A program made the position numbers and the translations under genes. From assembly GCF_016888005.1 (NCBI RefSeq), contig NZ_JAFDVE010000009.1, positions 273,577 through 337,576 on the forward strand: 64,000 nt of DNA, in the 5' to 3' direction. The notes beneath the pieces were generated by a model. It did not search any database. It was not told the origin of the DNA and was given only the letters and a program-made list of their open reading frames with translations. This DNA comes from Phycicoccus sp. CSK15P-2. Its GTDB lineage: Bacteria; Actinomycetota; Actinomycetes; Actinomycetales; Dermatophilaceae. This document shows, one piece after another, positions 41,218 to 49,451 of this stretch; the stretch's first letter is position 1; every line of letters starts with the position of its first letter.

Positions 41218-42140
41218 GCGCCGCCTCGGGGACCGCCTCCGACGCGCCGTCCGTCACCCGTCGAGGGGGGACGCGGCCCGGGGCGCTGTGGTGGCTCGCC
41301 GTGCCGGCGCTGCTGTTCTTCACCGTCTTCGGCGTCCTGCCGCTCCTCGGTGTCGTCGGTCTGTCGTTCGCGCGCTGGAACGGCATCGGGGCCATCACCC
41401 CGGGCGGTCTGAGCGCCTGGCGGGCCGTCCTCGGCGACCCCGGCCTGGCCCACTCGATCTGGGTGACGTTCGAGATCATGGCCGTGTCCTGGCTCGTGCA
41501 GACCCCGGCCTCGATCCTCCTGGGCACCTTCCTCGCGGGACCGCAGCGCTACCGTGCGTTCCTCGCGGTGCTGTACGTCGTTCCCCTCCTGCTGTCGTCG
41601 GCGGCGATCGCGGTCACGTGGAAGGCGCTGCTCGACCCGAACTTCGGGCTCGGGGCGGGCCTCGGGTGGGACCTGCTGAGCCAGAACTGGCTCGGCGAGG
41701 GGGCACTGGCCGTCGGTGTGGTCATCTTCATCGTCTCGTGGCAGTTCGTCCCCTTCCACGCGCTCATCTACCAGGGCGGTGTCCGGCAGATCCCGCGCTC
41801 GCTCTACGAGGCGGCCGAGATCGACGGTGCGGGACGGGTGCGGCAGTTCTTCTCGATCACCCTCCCGCAGCTGAAGTACACGGTCATCACGTCCTCGACG
41901 CTCATGGTCGTGGGCTCGTTGACCTTCTTCGACCTCATCTTCGTGCTCACCGCGGGCGGTCCTGGCGACGCCACGCGAGTCCTCGCCGTCGAGATGTACC
42001 AGACCGGGTTCCTCGGCAACCAGATGGGCCCGGCCAGCGCGATCGCCGTCATCATCGTCTTCAGCGGCCTGGTCATCGCCCAGGTCCTGCGCCGGCTCGG
42101 GGGACGTGACCCGTCCGCGAGCGAGCTCGAGGGGATGTGA
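41214..42140 (+). CDS. Sugar ABC transporter permease (MalF-like)
   Basis: A 308-residue permease with about six membrane segments. The cytoplasmic EAA loop, which contacts the ATPase, is EAAEIDGAGRVRQFFSITLPQL near residues 202-223. It forms a pair with the next permease and works with the lipoprotein upstream. GTG start overlapping the binding-protein stop (GTGA). No ATPase gene is found in the operon. Confidence 0.92.
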   Translation: MSAASGTASDAPSVTRRGGTRPGALWWLAVPALLFFTVFGVLPLLGVVGLSFARWNGIGAITPGGLSAWRAVLGDPGLAHSIWVTFEIMAVSWLVQTPASILLGTFLAGPQRYRAFLAVLYVVPLLLSSAAIAVTWKALLDPNFGLGAGLGWDLLSQNWLGEGALAVGVVIFIVSWQFVPFHALIYQGGVRQIPRSLYEAAEIDGAGRVRQFFSITLPQLKYTVITSSTLMVVGSLTFFDLIFVLTAGGPGDATRVLAVEMYQTGFLGNQMGPASAIAVIIVFSGLVIAQVLRRLGGRDPSASELEGM

Positions 42141-43051
42141 GCCGGATGTCGACGACGACGCGCACGCCCACGCCCTCCGACACGGTCGCCTCCCCGCGCG
42201 GCCCCGAGCGGCCTGCCGGCCGCCGGCGGAGCCTGCTGCGCTCCAACTGGCTGGGCGGGCTCGCGGGCTGGGTCTGGATGCTCGTCGTGATGGTGCCCGT
42301 CTACTGGATCGTCATCAGCAGCTTCAAGACGCAGAGCAACTTCTTCGCCTCCAACCCGATGCTCCCGCCGGACGAGTGGTCCCTGGACTCCTACCGGCTG
42401 GTCATCGAGAGCGACTTCGTCCGGTACTTCGCGAACAGCGTGGTCGTCACCGCGGGGGCGATCGTCCCCGCGGTCCTCATGTCCTTCATGGCGTCGTACG
42501 CGATCGTCCGTGGCGGCGACAACCGGTTCCTGCGGCTCTCGAACTCGGTGTTCCTCATGGGGCTTGCCATCCCGCTCCAGGCGGTCATCATCCCCGTCTA
42601 CCTGATCATCATCCGGATGAGGATGTACGACACGCTCGGCGGGATGATCCTGCCGAGCATCGCCTTCGCCATCCCGCTCTCGGTGCTCGTGCTCTCCAAC
42701 TTCATCCGCGACGTGCCGCGCGAGCTCTTCGAGTCGATGCGTCTGGACGGCGCGTCGGAGTGGACGACGATGTGGCGGCTCGCGTTCCCGCTCACCCGGC
42801 CGGCCCTGGTGACCGTGACGATCTACAACGCGCTCATCACGTGGAACAACTTCCTCCTGCCGCTCATCCTCACCCAGGATCCCGAGAAGCGGACGCTGCC
42901 ACTGGCGCTGTGGAGCTTCCAGGGGCAGTACGGGGTCAACGTCCCTGCGGTGCTCGCGTCGGTCGTCCTGACGACCCTGCCGATCCTCGTCTTCTACGCG
43001 ATCGGTCGCCGCCAGCTGCTCTCCGGGCTGACCGCCGGGTTCGGCAAGTAG
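42137..43051 (+). CDS. Sugar ABC transporter permease (MalG-like)
   Basis: A 304-residue inner-membrane permease with about six membrane segments. Its EAA-like loop is ESMRLDGASEWTTMWRLAFP near residues 198-217, with Ser in place of the second Ala. The GTG at 42137 overlaps the previous stop codon; an ATG at 42146 is an alternative. The importer would need an external ATPase such as an MsiK/UgpC-type protein encoded elsewhere. Confidence 0.92.
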   Translation: MSRMSTTTRTPTPSDTVASPRGPERPAGRRRSLLRSNWLGGLAGWVWMLVVMVPVYWIVISSFKTQSNFFASNPMLPPDEWSLDSYRLVIESDFVRYFANSVVVTAGAIVPAVLMSFMASYAIVRGGDNRFLRLSNSVFLMGLAIPLQAVIIPVYLIIIRMRMYDTLGGMILPSIAFAIPLSVLVLSNFIRDVPRELFESMRLDGASEWTTMWRLAFPLTRPALVTVTIYNALITWNNFLLPLILTQDPEKRTLPLALWSFQGQYGVNVPAVLASVVLTTLPILVFYAIGRRQLLSGLTAGFGK

Positions 43052-43136
43052 CGTCCCGCCCTCACTCCCGGCAGCGGAACATGTGTCGGGCCCCGGTGGT
43101 TGACTGCTGGGCAATGACGACGAGGGAGCGCACGAC

Positions 43137-45014
43137 GTGAGCATGCAGAGCTGGCAGGTGATCCGGAGCCTGACCAAGGACTCCAGCGTCGCCGAGCAGC
43201 GCCTCGCACCGGGCACCCGGCGGCGGGTCATGCACTACGCGCGGCCCTACCGTACGCAGATCGGCTGGTTCCTCCTCCTCGTCGTCGTCGACGCCGCACT
43301 CGTCGTCGCCACCCCCTTGCTGCTCAAGGCGATCGTCGACGACGGGGTCATCCCCGGTGACTCCGCACTCGTCGTCCGGCTCGCGCTCGTCGTCGCCGCG
43401 CTGGCCGTCGTCGACGGCCTGCTCACCCTCGTCCAGCGGTGGTTCTCCGCGCGGATCGGGGAGGGGCTCATCCACGACCTGCGCCGCGAGGTCTTCGGAC
43501 ACGTCCTGCGTCAGCCCATCGCCTTCTTCACACGGGTCCAGACCGGGTCGCTCGTCACCCGGCTGGGCAACGACGTCATCGGGGCCCAGCAGGCGTTCAC
43601 ATCGGTCCTCTCCAACGTCGTGAGCAACGCCATCTCGCTCGCCGTCATCGTCGTGACGATGCTCGCGCTCTCGTGGCAGCTGACCCTCGCCGCGCTGGTC
43701 CTCGTCCCCTTCTTCCTCCTCCCGGCCCGCTCCATGGGCCGGCGTCTGGCCGACCTCACCCACGAGCAGATGTCGCTCAACGCCGACCTCGGCACCAGGA
43801 TGAACGAGCGCTTCAACGTCGCGGGTGCGCTCCTCGTCAAGCTGTTCGGCCGCCCCGAGACCGAGGACGCCGAGTACGGGTCGCGCGCGGACCGGGTGCG
43901 GGAGATCGGGATCCGGATCGCGCTCAACCGCTCGTTCTTCCTCGTGGGCCTGACGATGATCGCCTCGCTCGCCACGGCCATGGTCTACGGCATCGGGGGT
44001 GTGATGGCCGTCGGTGGTTCGCTCACCGTCGGGACCCTGCTCGCGCTCTCAGCGCTGCTGGCCCGCCTGTACGGGCCCCTGACCACGCTGTCCAACGTAC
44101 GCGTCGACATCATGACGGCCCTGGTCTCCTTCGAGCGCGTCTTCGAGGTCCTCGACCTCGAGCCGCTCGTCGCCGAGGCCCCCGACGCGCGTCCCCTCCC
44201 TGCGGGGCCGGTCCACGTCGAGGTGGACGGGGTCGCGTTCGCCTACCCCTCGGCGGACGAGGTCTCGTTGCGCTCGCTCGAGTCGACCGTCACCGGGGAC
44301 CGGCGGGGCAGCGGCGAGGTCCTGCACGACGTCTCGTTCGTCATGGAACCGGGCTCGCTCAGCGCACTCGTCGGGCCGAGTGGTGCGGGCAAGACGACGA
44401 TCACGTCGCTCGTCTCGCGTCTCTACGACCCGAGCACCGGCGCCATCAGAGTCAACGGCGCCGACCTGCGGGACGTCACGCTCTCCTCGCTCCAGGACGC
44501 CGTCGGTGTGGTGACCCAGGAGGCCCACCTCTTCCACGACACCATCCGGGCCAACCTCGAGTACGCGGCGCCGGACGCCACCGAGGAGCAGCTCGTCGAC
44601 GCCCTCCGCGCCGCGCAGGTGTGGGCGCTCGTCGAGTCGCTGCCGTCGGGGCTCGACACCGTCGTGGGCGACCGCGGCCACCGGCTCTCCGGCGGCGAGA
44701 AGCAGCGCCTGGCCATCGCGCGGCTCCTCCTCAAGGAGCCGGGACTCGTGGTCCTCGACGAGGCCACGGCACACCTGGACAGCGAGTCGGAGCAGGCGGT
44801 GCAGCGCGCCCTCGACGCGGCCCTGGCCGACCGGTCGGCCCTCGTCATCGCGCACCGCCTGTCCACCGTGCGGCACGCAGACCAGATCCTCGTCGTCGAC
44901 GGCGGCCGGATCGTCGAGCGCGGCACGCACGCCGAGCTCGTCCGGGCCGGGGGGCTGTACGCCGACCTCTACCGCACCCAGTTCGCCGACCAGGCCGCAG
45001 ACCTGACCGCCTGA
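43137..45014 (+). CDS. ABC exporter, fused permease and ATPase
   Basis: A 625-residue half-transporter: six membrane segments (residues about 40-320) and a C-terminal ATPase with Walker A GPSGAGKTT near residue 413, signature LSGGEKQRL near 518 and Walker B LVVLDEATAHLD near 538. The Q-loop has VVTQEAH. It is probably a homodimeric lipid or drug exporter. It is 85 bases downstream of the sugar permease and may have its own promoter. Not a partner of the sugar importer, which needs a separate ATPase. Confidence 0.9.
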   Translation: MSMQSWQVIRSLTKDSSVAEQRLAPGTRRRVMHYARPYRTQIGWFLLLVVVDAALVVATPLLLKAIVDDGVIPGDSALVVRLALVVAALAVVDGLLTLVQRWFSARIGEGLIHDLRREVFGHVLRQPIAFFTRVQTGSLVTRLGNDVIGAQQAFTSVLSNVVSNAISLAVIVVTMLALSWQLTLAALVLVPFFLLPARSMGRRLADLTHEQMSLNADLGTRMNERFNVAGALLVKLFGRPETEDAEYGSRADRVREIGIRIALNRSFFLVGLTMIASLATAMVYGIGGVMAVGGSLTVGTLLALSALLARLYGPLTTLSNVRVDIMTALVSFERVFEVLDLEPLVAEAPDARPLPAGPVHVEVDGVAFAYPSADEVSLRSLESTVTGDRRGSGEVLHDVSFVMEPGSLSALVGPSGAGKTTITSLVSRLYDPSTGAIRVNGADLRDVTLSSLQDAVGVVTQEAHLFHDTIRANLEYAAPDATEEQLVDALRAAQVWALVESLPSGLDTVVGDRGHRLSGGEKQRLAIARLLLKEPGLVVLDEATAHLDSESEQAVQRALDAALADRSALVIAHRLSTVRHADQILVVDGGRIVERGTHAELVRAGGLYADLYRTQFADQAADLTA

Positions 45015-45065
45015 CACCGCTGGCCTGCCCGGTCAGGGCGCCGCAGCCGTCGGCCACGCACCCGC

Positions 45066-45854
45066 CTACTCGTCCTCCTCGTCCCAGATGCGCACCTTCT
45101 TCGGCTTCGGCGGGTACTTCTCGGGGTGGGCCAGACGCTCCTCGCGGCGTACCCCGAAGCCGACGAGGACGAAGCCGAGCACGGTGGACAGCCACCACTG
45201 GTAGGCGTAGGCCTGATGCGGTCCGAGGCCGCGCTCCGGGGGCTCCAGAGCGGCCGGTCGTGGGGGAGTGGTGCCGTCCGGGAGGGTCTCGGTGTCGAGC
45301 AGCACGTAACCGGGCAGCACCGGCGTGCCCAGCGCTGCCGCGGCGTCCGGGACCGAGAGGTTGGCGATCTGTCCCGGCGCCGGAGCACGGTCGCGGGTCG
45401 GCTCGGACGGGCGGAGCCAGCCGACGACGGTCAGCGGTCCGGCCGGCGCCGGTGTCACGTCGGGCAGCACGCTCGCGCCCTGCGCGGACGGGCGCACCCA
45501 GCCGCGGTCGACGAGGACGTCGGGTCCGCCGCCCTCCGGGCGGAACGCCCACAGCGCCTCGAGCCCGACCTCGCCCGCGTTCGGACGACCACGCGCGAAG
45601 ACCGGTCCTGCGACGTACCGGCCGGTGACCGTGACCCGGGTCCAGCCCGACCCGCGTTCGTACCCCACGGGGGTGAGCACGTCGGGCAATGGGACGGGGT
45701 CGGCACGGTAGTGCGCGTCGAGCTGCGCGTTGCGGGCGACCTTCGCCTCGTGCCGGTGGTACTGCCAGAAGCCGAGGTGGTAGGCGGCGACGGCGAAGAG
45801 CGCTGCGAGGAGGAGTGCGCCGAGCCATCGCGGAGAAGCGAGACGGCGCAGCAC
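45066..45854 (-). CDS. SURF1-family cytochrome oxidase assembly protein
   Basis: A 262-residue SURF1 homologue. Two membrane segments flank a large extracellular domain: PRWLGALLLAALFAVAAYHLGFWQ near residues 8-31 and YQWWLSTVLGFVLVGFG near 218-234. The conserved first-helix pattern (LGFWQYHRHEAK) is family-like. SURF1 helps assemble heme A-containing oxidase, so it fits with ctaA/ctaB earlier. The GTG at 45854 lies 6 bases after a minus-strand TAGCGT, hinting at a leaderless transcript divergent from moaA. The acidic/basic C-terminal tail may be cytosolic. Confidence 0.9.
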   Translation of the reverse strand: MLRRLASPRWLGALLLAALFAVAAYHLGFWQYHRHEAKVARNAQLDAHYRADPVPLPDVLTPVGYERGSGWTRVTVTGRYVAGPVFARGRPNAGEVGLEALWAFRPEGGGPDVLVDRGWVRPSAQGASVLPDVTPAPAGPLTVVGWLRPSEPTRDRAPAPGQIANLSVPDAAAALGTPVLPGYVLLDTETLPDGTTPPRPAALEPPERGLGPHQAYAYQWWLSTVLGFVLVGFGVRREERLAHPEKYPPKPKKVRIWDEEDE

Positions 45855-45860
45855 CCGGCC

Positions 45861-45879
45861 ACGCTACTCGTCGTAGGCT
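45861..45879. promoter_or_regulatory. Divergent promoter pair for SURF1 and moaA
   Basis: Minus-strand TAGCGT (45866-45861) is 6 bases before the SURF1 GTG; plus-strand TAGGCT (45874-45879) is 8 bases before the moaA ATG. The -10 elements are only 7 bases apart, and neither gene has a clear Shine-Dalgarno. Both RNAs would begin at or near their start codons and the two polymerases would compete for the site. Confidence 0.55.
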
Positions 45880-45887
45880 GGGACCCT

Positions 45888-46889
45888 ATGACAGACCTCC
45901 CCGAGCCCCGCCTCCTCGACCGATTCGGCCGCGTCGGGCGTGACCTGCGCGTGTCGGTCACGGACCGGTGCAACCTGCGCTGTACCTACTGCATGCCCGC
46001 CGAGGGCCTGGACTGGCTCCCGAAGCCGGAGATGCTCACCGACGACGAGCTCGTCCGGCTGGTGCGTGTCATGGTCGGTCTCGGGGTGACCAACGTGCGG
46101 CTCACCGGGGGCGAGCCGCTCCTGCGCCGCAGCCTCGCCGAGGTCGTGGGACGGATCGCGGCGCTCACCCCGCGCCCTCGGATCGCGATGACGACCAACG
46201 GCGTCGGACTCGACCGCCTCGCCGCTCCGCTGGCCGCGGCGGGCCTGGACCGCGTCAACATCAGTCTCGACACGGTCGACCCCCAGCAGTTCCGCGAGCT
46301 CACCCGGCGCGACCGCTTCGAGGACGTCGAGGCCGGGCTGAAGGCTGCGGCGGACGCCGGGCTCACGCCGGTGAAGGTCAACGCCGTGGCGATGCGTGAC
46401 GTCAACGACACCGGGGTGGCCGAGCTGCTCCAGTGGTGTCTCGACCGCGGCTACGAGCTGCGCTTCATCGAGCAGATGCCCCTGGACGCCCAGCACGCGT
46501 GGGACCGCAGCCGGATGGTCTCGCAGGCCGAGATCCTCGAACGGCTCGGCGAGCGGTTCCGGCTCACACCGGTGCAGGACCGTGGCAGCGCGCCCGCGGA
46601 GCGCTTCCTCGTCGACGGGGGACCCCAGACCGTCGGGGTCATCGCGAGCGTCTCGGCACCGTTCTGCGCAGCCTGCGACCGGGTGCGGCTCACCGCCGAC
46701 GGCCAGCTGCGCAACTGCCTCTTCGCGCGCAGCGAGGTCGACCTCCGCGGGCCGATGCGCGACGGCGCGAGCGACGACGAGCTCGCGGACCTCGTCGTGG
46801 GCGAGATGTGGGCCAAGAAGGTCGGCCACGGCATCGACAACCCCGACTTCGAGCAGCCCGACCGGCCGATGTCGGCCATCGGTGGCTGA
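45888..46889 (+). CDS. moaA: GTP 3',8-cyclase MoaA
   Basis: A 333-residue radical SAM enzyme for the first step of molybdenum cofactor synthesis. The N-terminal [4Fe-4S]-SAM motif CNLRCTYCM is at about residues 28-36 (CX3CX2C), the C-terminal cluster site is CAACDRVRLTADGQLRNC near 263-280, and the protein ends in the conserved Gly-Gly (SAIGG). Length is normal. It stands alone; no other mo- genes are in the window, but a stand-alone XdhC domain (molybdoenzyme accessory family) lies near 55 kb. Confidence 0.95.
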   Translation: MTDLPEPRLLDRFGRVGRDLRVSVTDRCNLRCTYCMPAEGLDWLPKPEMLTDDELVRLVRVMVGLGVTNVRLTGGEPLLRRSLAEVVGRIAALTPRPRIAMTTNGVGLDRLAAPLAAAGLDRVNISLDTVDPQQFRELTRRDRFEDVEAGLKAAADAGLTPVKVNAVAMRDVNDTGVAELLQWCLDRGYELRFIEQMPLDAQHAWDRSRMVSQAEILERLGERFRLTPVQDRGSAPAERFLVDGGPQTVGVIASVSAPFCAACDRVRLTADGQLRNCLFARSEVDLRGPMRDGASDDELADLVVGEMWAKKVGHGIDNPDFEQPDRPMSAIGG

Positions 46890-46898
46890 CCCAGGAGG

Positions 46899-47243
46899 TC
46901 AGTGCCTGCGGCCGGAGTCCTCGTCCGGCGGGACGTACACGTCACGACCGTCCGTGACGAGCGGCGTGTGGTCGACCTGCGGCGTGACCATGCGTCGGCG
47001 TCCGGCGACCCGAGGGCGGACGGCGTTGGCCGCGACCACTGCGAAAAACGGCAGGAACACCGCGGCGGCGGCGAAGACCCAGCGGTACCAGTCGTCGATG
47101 ACGATGACGAGCACGAAGCACACGGTGCGGATGCTCATCGTCACGAGGTACTGCTTGAGGCGCTGCTTCTGGTCCTCCTCGCGCGACGCCGCCACGGTCG
47201 TCACCGACTGCGGGTCGGGAGCGCGATGGCGGGTCAGGGGCAC
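46899..47243 (-). CDS. DUF3099 membrane protein
   Basis: A 114-residue actinobacterial DUF3099 protein of unknown function. Basic N-terminus, two close hydrophobic segments (IRTVCFVLVIVIDDWYRWVFAAAAVFLPF region, residues about 43-80, split by a short loop) and a soluble tail rich in Asp/Arg. The GTG at 47243 is 6 bases after minus-strand TACAGT, so a leaderless mRNA is likely. Found next to fabG/SURF1 in relatives. Converges on moaA. Confidence 0.8.
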   Translation of the reverse strand: MPLTRHRAPDPQSVTTVAASREEDQKQRLKQYLVTMSIRTVCFVLVIVIDDWYRWVFAAAAVFLPFFAVVAANAVRPRVAGRRRMVTPQVDHTPLVTDGRDVYVPPDEDSGRRH

Positions 47244-47249
47244 CCCGCA

Positions 47250-48018
<769 letters not shown>

Positions 48019-48050
48019 CCGACCGTCCCCGAACCCCCGAAAGGCCACCC

Positions 48051-48809
48051 ATGTTGCTCGAGGGCAAGAAGCTGCTCGTCACCGGGGTCCTCATGGACTC
48101 CTCGATCGCGTTCCACGTCGCTCGTCTGGCCCAGGAGCAGGGTGCGGAGGTCGTTCTCACCTCGTTCGGGCGGACGACGAAGATCACGACGGCGATCGCC
48201 AAGCGGCTGCCGCAGCCTGCGCCCGTCGTCGAGCTGGACGTCGCCAGCGAGGAGGACCTCGCGGCGCTGGCCGACCGGGTCCGCGAGCACGTCGACGGTC
48301 TGGACGGGGTGGTCCACTCGATCGGGTTCGCACCACAGGGGGCGTTCAGCTTCATGGACGCGTCGTGGGAGGACGTCTCGACCGCCGTGCAGATCTCCGC
48401 GTTCAGCCTGCAGGCGCTGACCAAGGCGGCGCTGCCGCTGATGTCGGACGGCGGGTCGGTGGTCGGGCTGACCTTCGACGCCAAGTACGCCTGGCCGGTG
48501 TACGACTGGATGGGTGTGGCCAAGGCGGCGTTCGAGTCGACGAACCGGTACCTCGCGCGCGACATGGGCGGGGAGGGCATCCGGTGCAACCTCGTGAGCG
48601 CCGGGCCGATCCGCACGACGGCCGCGAAGTCCATCCCCGGGTTCGAGCAGTTCGAGGAGGCGTGGGGGAGTCGAGCACCGTTGGGCTGGGACGTGCGCGA
48701 CCCCGAGCCGGCGGCGCGGGCCGTCGTGGCGCTGCTCTCGGACTGGTTCCCCGCGACGACGGGTGAGATCGTCCACGTCGACGGCGGGTACCACGCGGTC
48801 GGGGCCTGA
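48051..48809 (+). CDS. fabI: Enoyl-ACP reductase (InhA-like)
   Basis: A 252-residue NADH-dependent enoyl-ACP reductase completing fatty-acid elongation. Seen: LVTGVLMDSSIAFHVA near residues 9-24, the GFDAKYAWPVYDWMGVAKAA section with the Tyr-x6-Lys catalytic pair near 148-167, and the family GPIRTTAAKSI. Mycobacterial InhA is the isoniazid target; this protein has the same architecture. RBS GAAAGG at 48038-48043. It is the last gene before the repeat/IS region. Confidence 0.94.
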   Translation: MLLEGKKLLVTGVLMDSSIAFHVARLAQEQGAEVVLTSFGRTTKITTAIAKRLPQPAPVVELDVASEEDLAALADRVREHVDGLDGVVHSIGFAPQGAFSFMDASWEDVSTAVQISAFSLQALTKAALPLMSDGGSVVGLTFDAKYAWPVYDWMGVAKAAFESTNRYLARDMGGEGIRCNLVSAGPIRTTAAKSIPGFEQFEEAWGSRAPLGWDVRDPEPAARAVVALLSDWFPATTGEIVHVDGGYHAVGA

Positions 48810-49315
48810 GCGGTCCCGCGGGCGCTGGAGCGCGCTTCCTCGGAATCGGGGGTTGGGTTCGCCGCAGCCGGCGTCGTCTCTGCCTGGACCGTGGCGGTCA
48901 CCCGGCGGGGTCGGGTTCGTCTGCCTCGGAGCCCGGGGTGGCTCCCGCCTGGAACCGGGGCGACCAGCAGGTCCCGTGGGCGGAGGTCGGGGCCGGGAGC
49001 ACGACCGGTTCGTTCCTGGTGGCTCAGCGCCCCGGACAGGGCCTGGTTCCTGACGTCCGGATGCTCCCGATGCTGGGCCACCCCGAGGTCCCACCGGCCC
49101 GGGCGCCGGTGACCACCATGTGGAGCACAGGTACGGATGCTCCCGGTACCGGGCCACAACGAGGGGCATCACACCCGGTGCCGTTGCCCACTCCCGGGAG
49201 CACAGGTACGGGATGCTTCGGGAACCGGGGCCGGTGCGGCCCACATCCCGGTGCACCCGTACCTGTGCGCCGAGATGCGGGTAGGTGGGTGGTCCGAGTG
49301 CTGGAGCATCTGGAC
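48810..49315. repeat. Non-coding repeat-rich region between fabI and the IS element
   Basis: About 500 bases with no convincing gene on either strand; the ORFs present are shadows in GC-rich DNA. The motif GCACAGGTACGG recurs at 49125-49136 and 49200-49211 and in inverted form at 49257-49268, embedded in imperfect repeats of about 30-35 bases (GGATGCTCCCG ... ACCGGG(C), also near 49058-49085). GCACAGGTACGGG (49200-49212) and CCCGTACCTGTGC (49256-49268) form a perfect 13-bp inverted repeat with a 43-base loop. Confidence 0.6.
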
Positions 49316-49451
49316 GTCCTGGGACGCACCCCGTGTGGGCACGCTCGGACCGCAGGAGACGTGTCGGTCAGGGGACGGGAGCGCCGTGTCGGTCAGGGGA
49401 CGGGAGCGCCGTGTCGGTCAGGGGACGGGAGCGCTGCGCCGGTCAGGGCTC
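49316..49451. repeat. Left copy of the 136-bp direct repeat flanking the IS
   Basis: Identical, base for base, to 51127-51262 on the other side of the IS1634-type element. Outside these ends the two flanks diverge at once (C against G on the left, C against T on the right). It contains three tandem 25-bp units (49360-49434). This fits an exceptionally long target-site duplication. Confidence 0.85.
49360..49434. repeat. Tandem repeat, three 25-bp units
   Basis: Three perfect head-to-tail copies of a 25-bp unit starting CGTGTCGGTCAGGGG and ending ACGGGAGCGC, followed by a degenerate partial unit (TGCGCCGGTCAGG). The same array recurs at 51171-51245 as part of the duplicated flank. There are no spacers, so it is not CRISPR. 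Confidence 0.85.

Noticed and set aside
43114..43140. Eight-codon upstream ORF (ATG to TGA) overlapping the GTG start of the ABC exporter gene
   Set aside because: It could be a leader peptide, but the GAGGGAG inside it is simply the ribosome site for the exporter and there is no attenuator-like structure; an overlap of this kind is frequent by chance.
49360..49434. 25-bp repeats considered as a CRISPR array
   Set aside because: The units are directly adjacent with no spacers, there are only three, and no cas gene is present.
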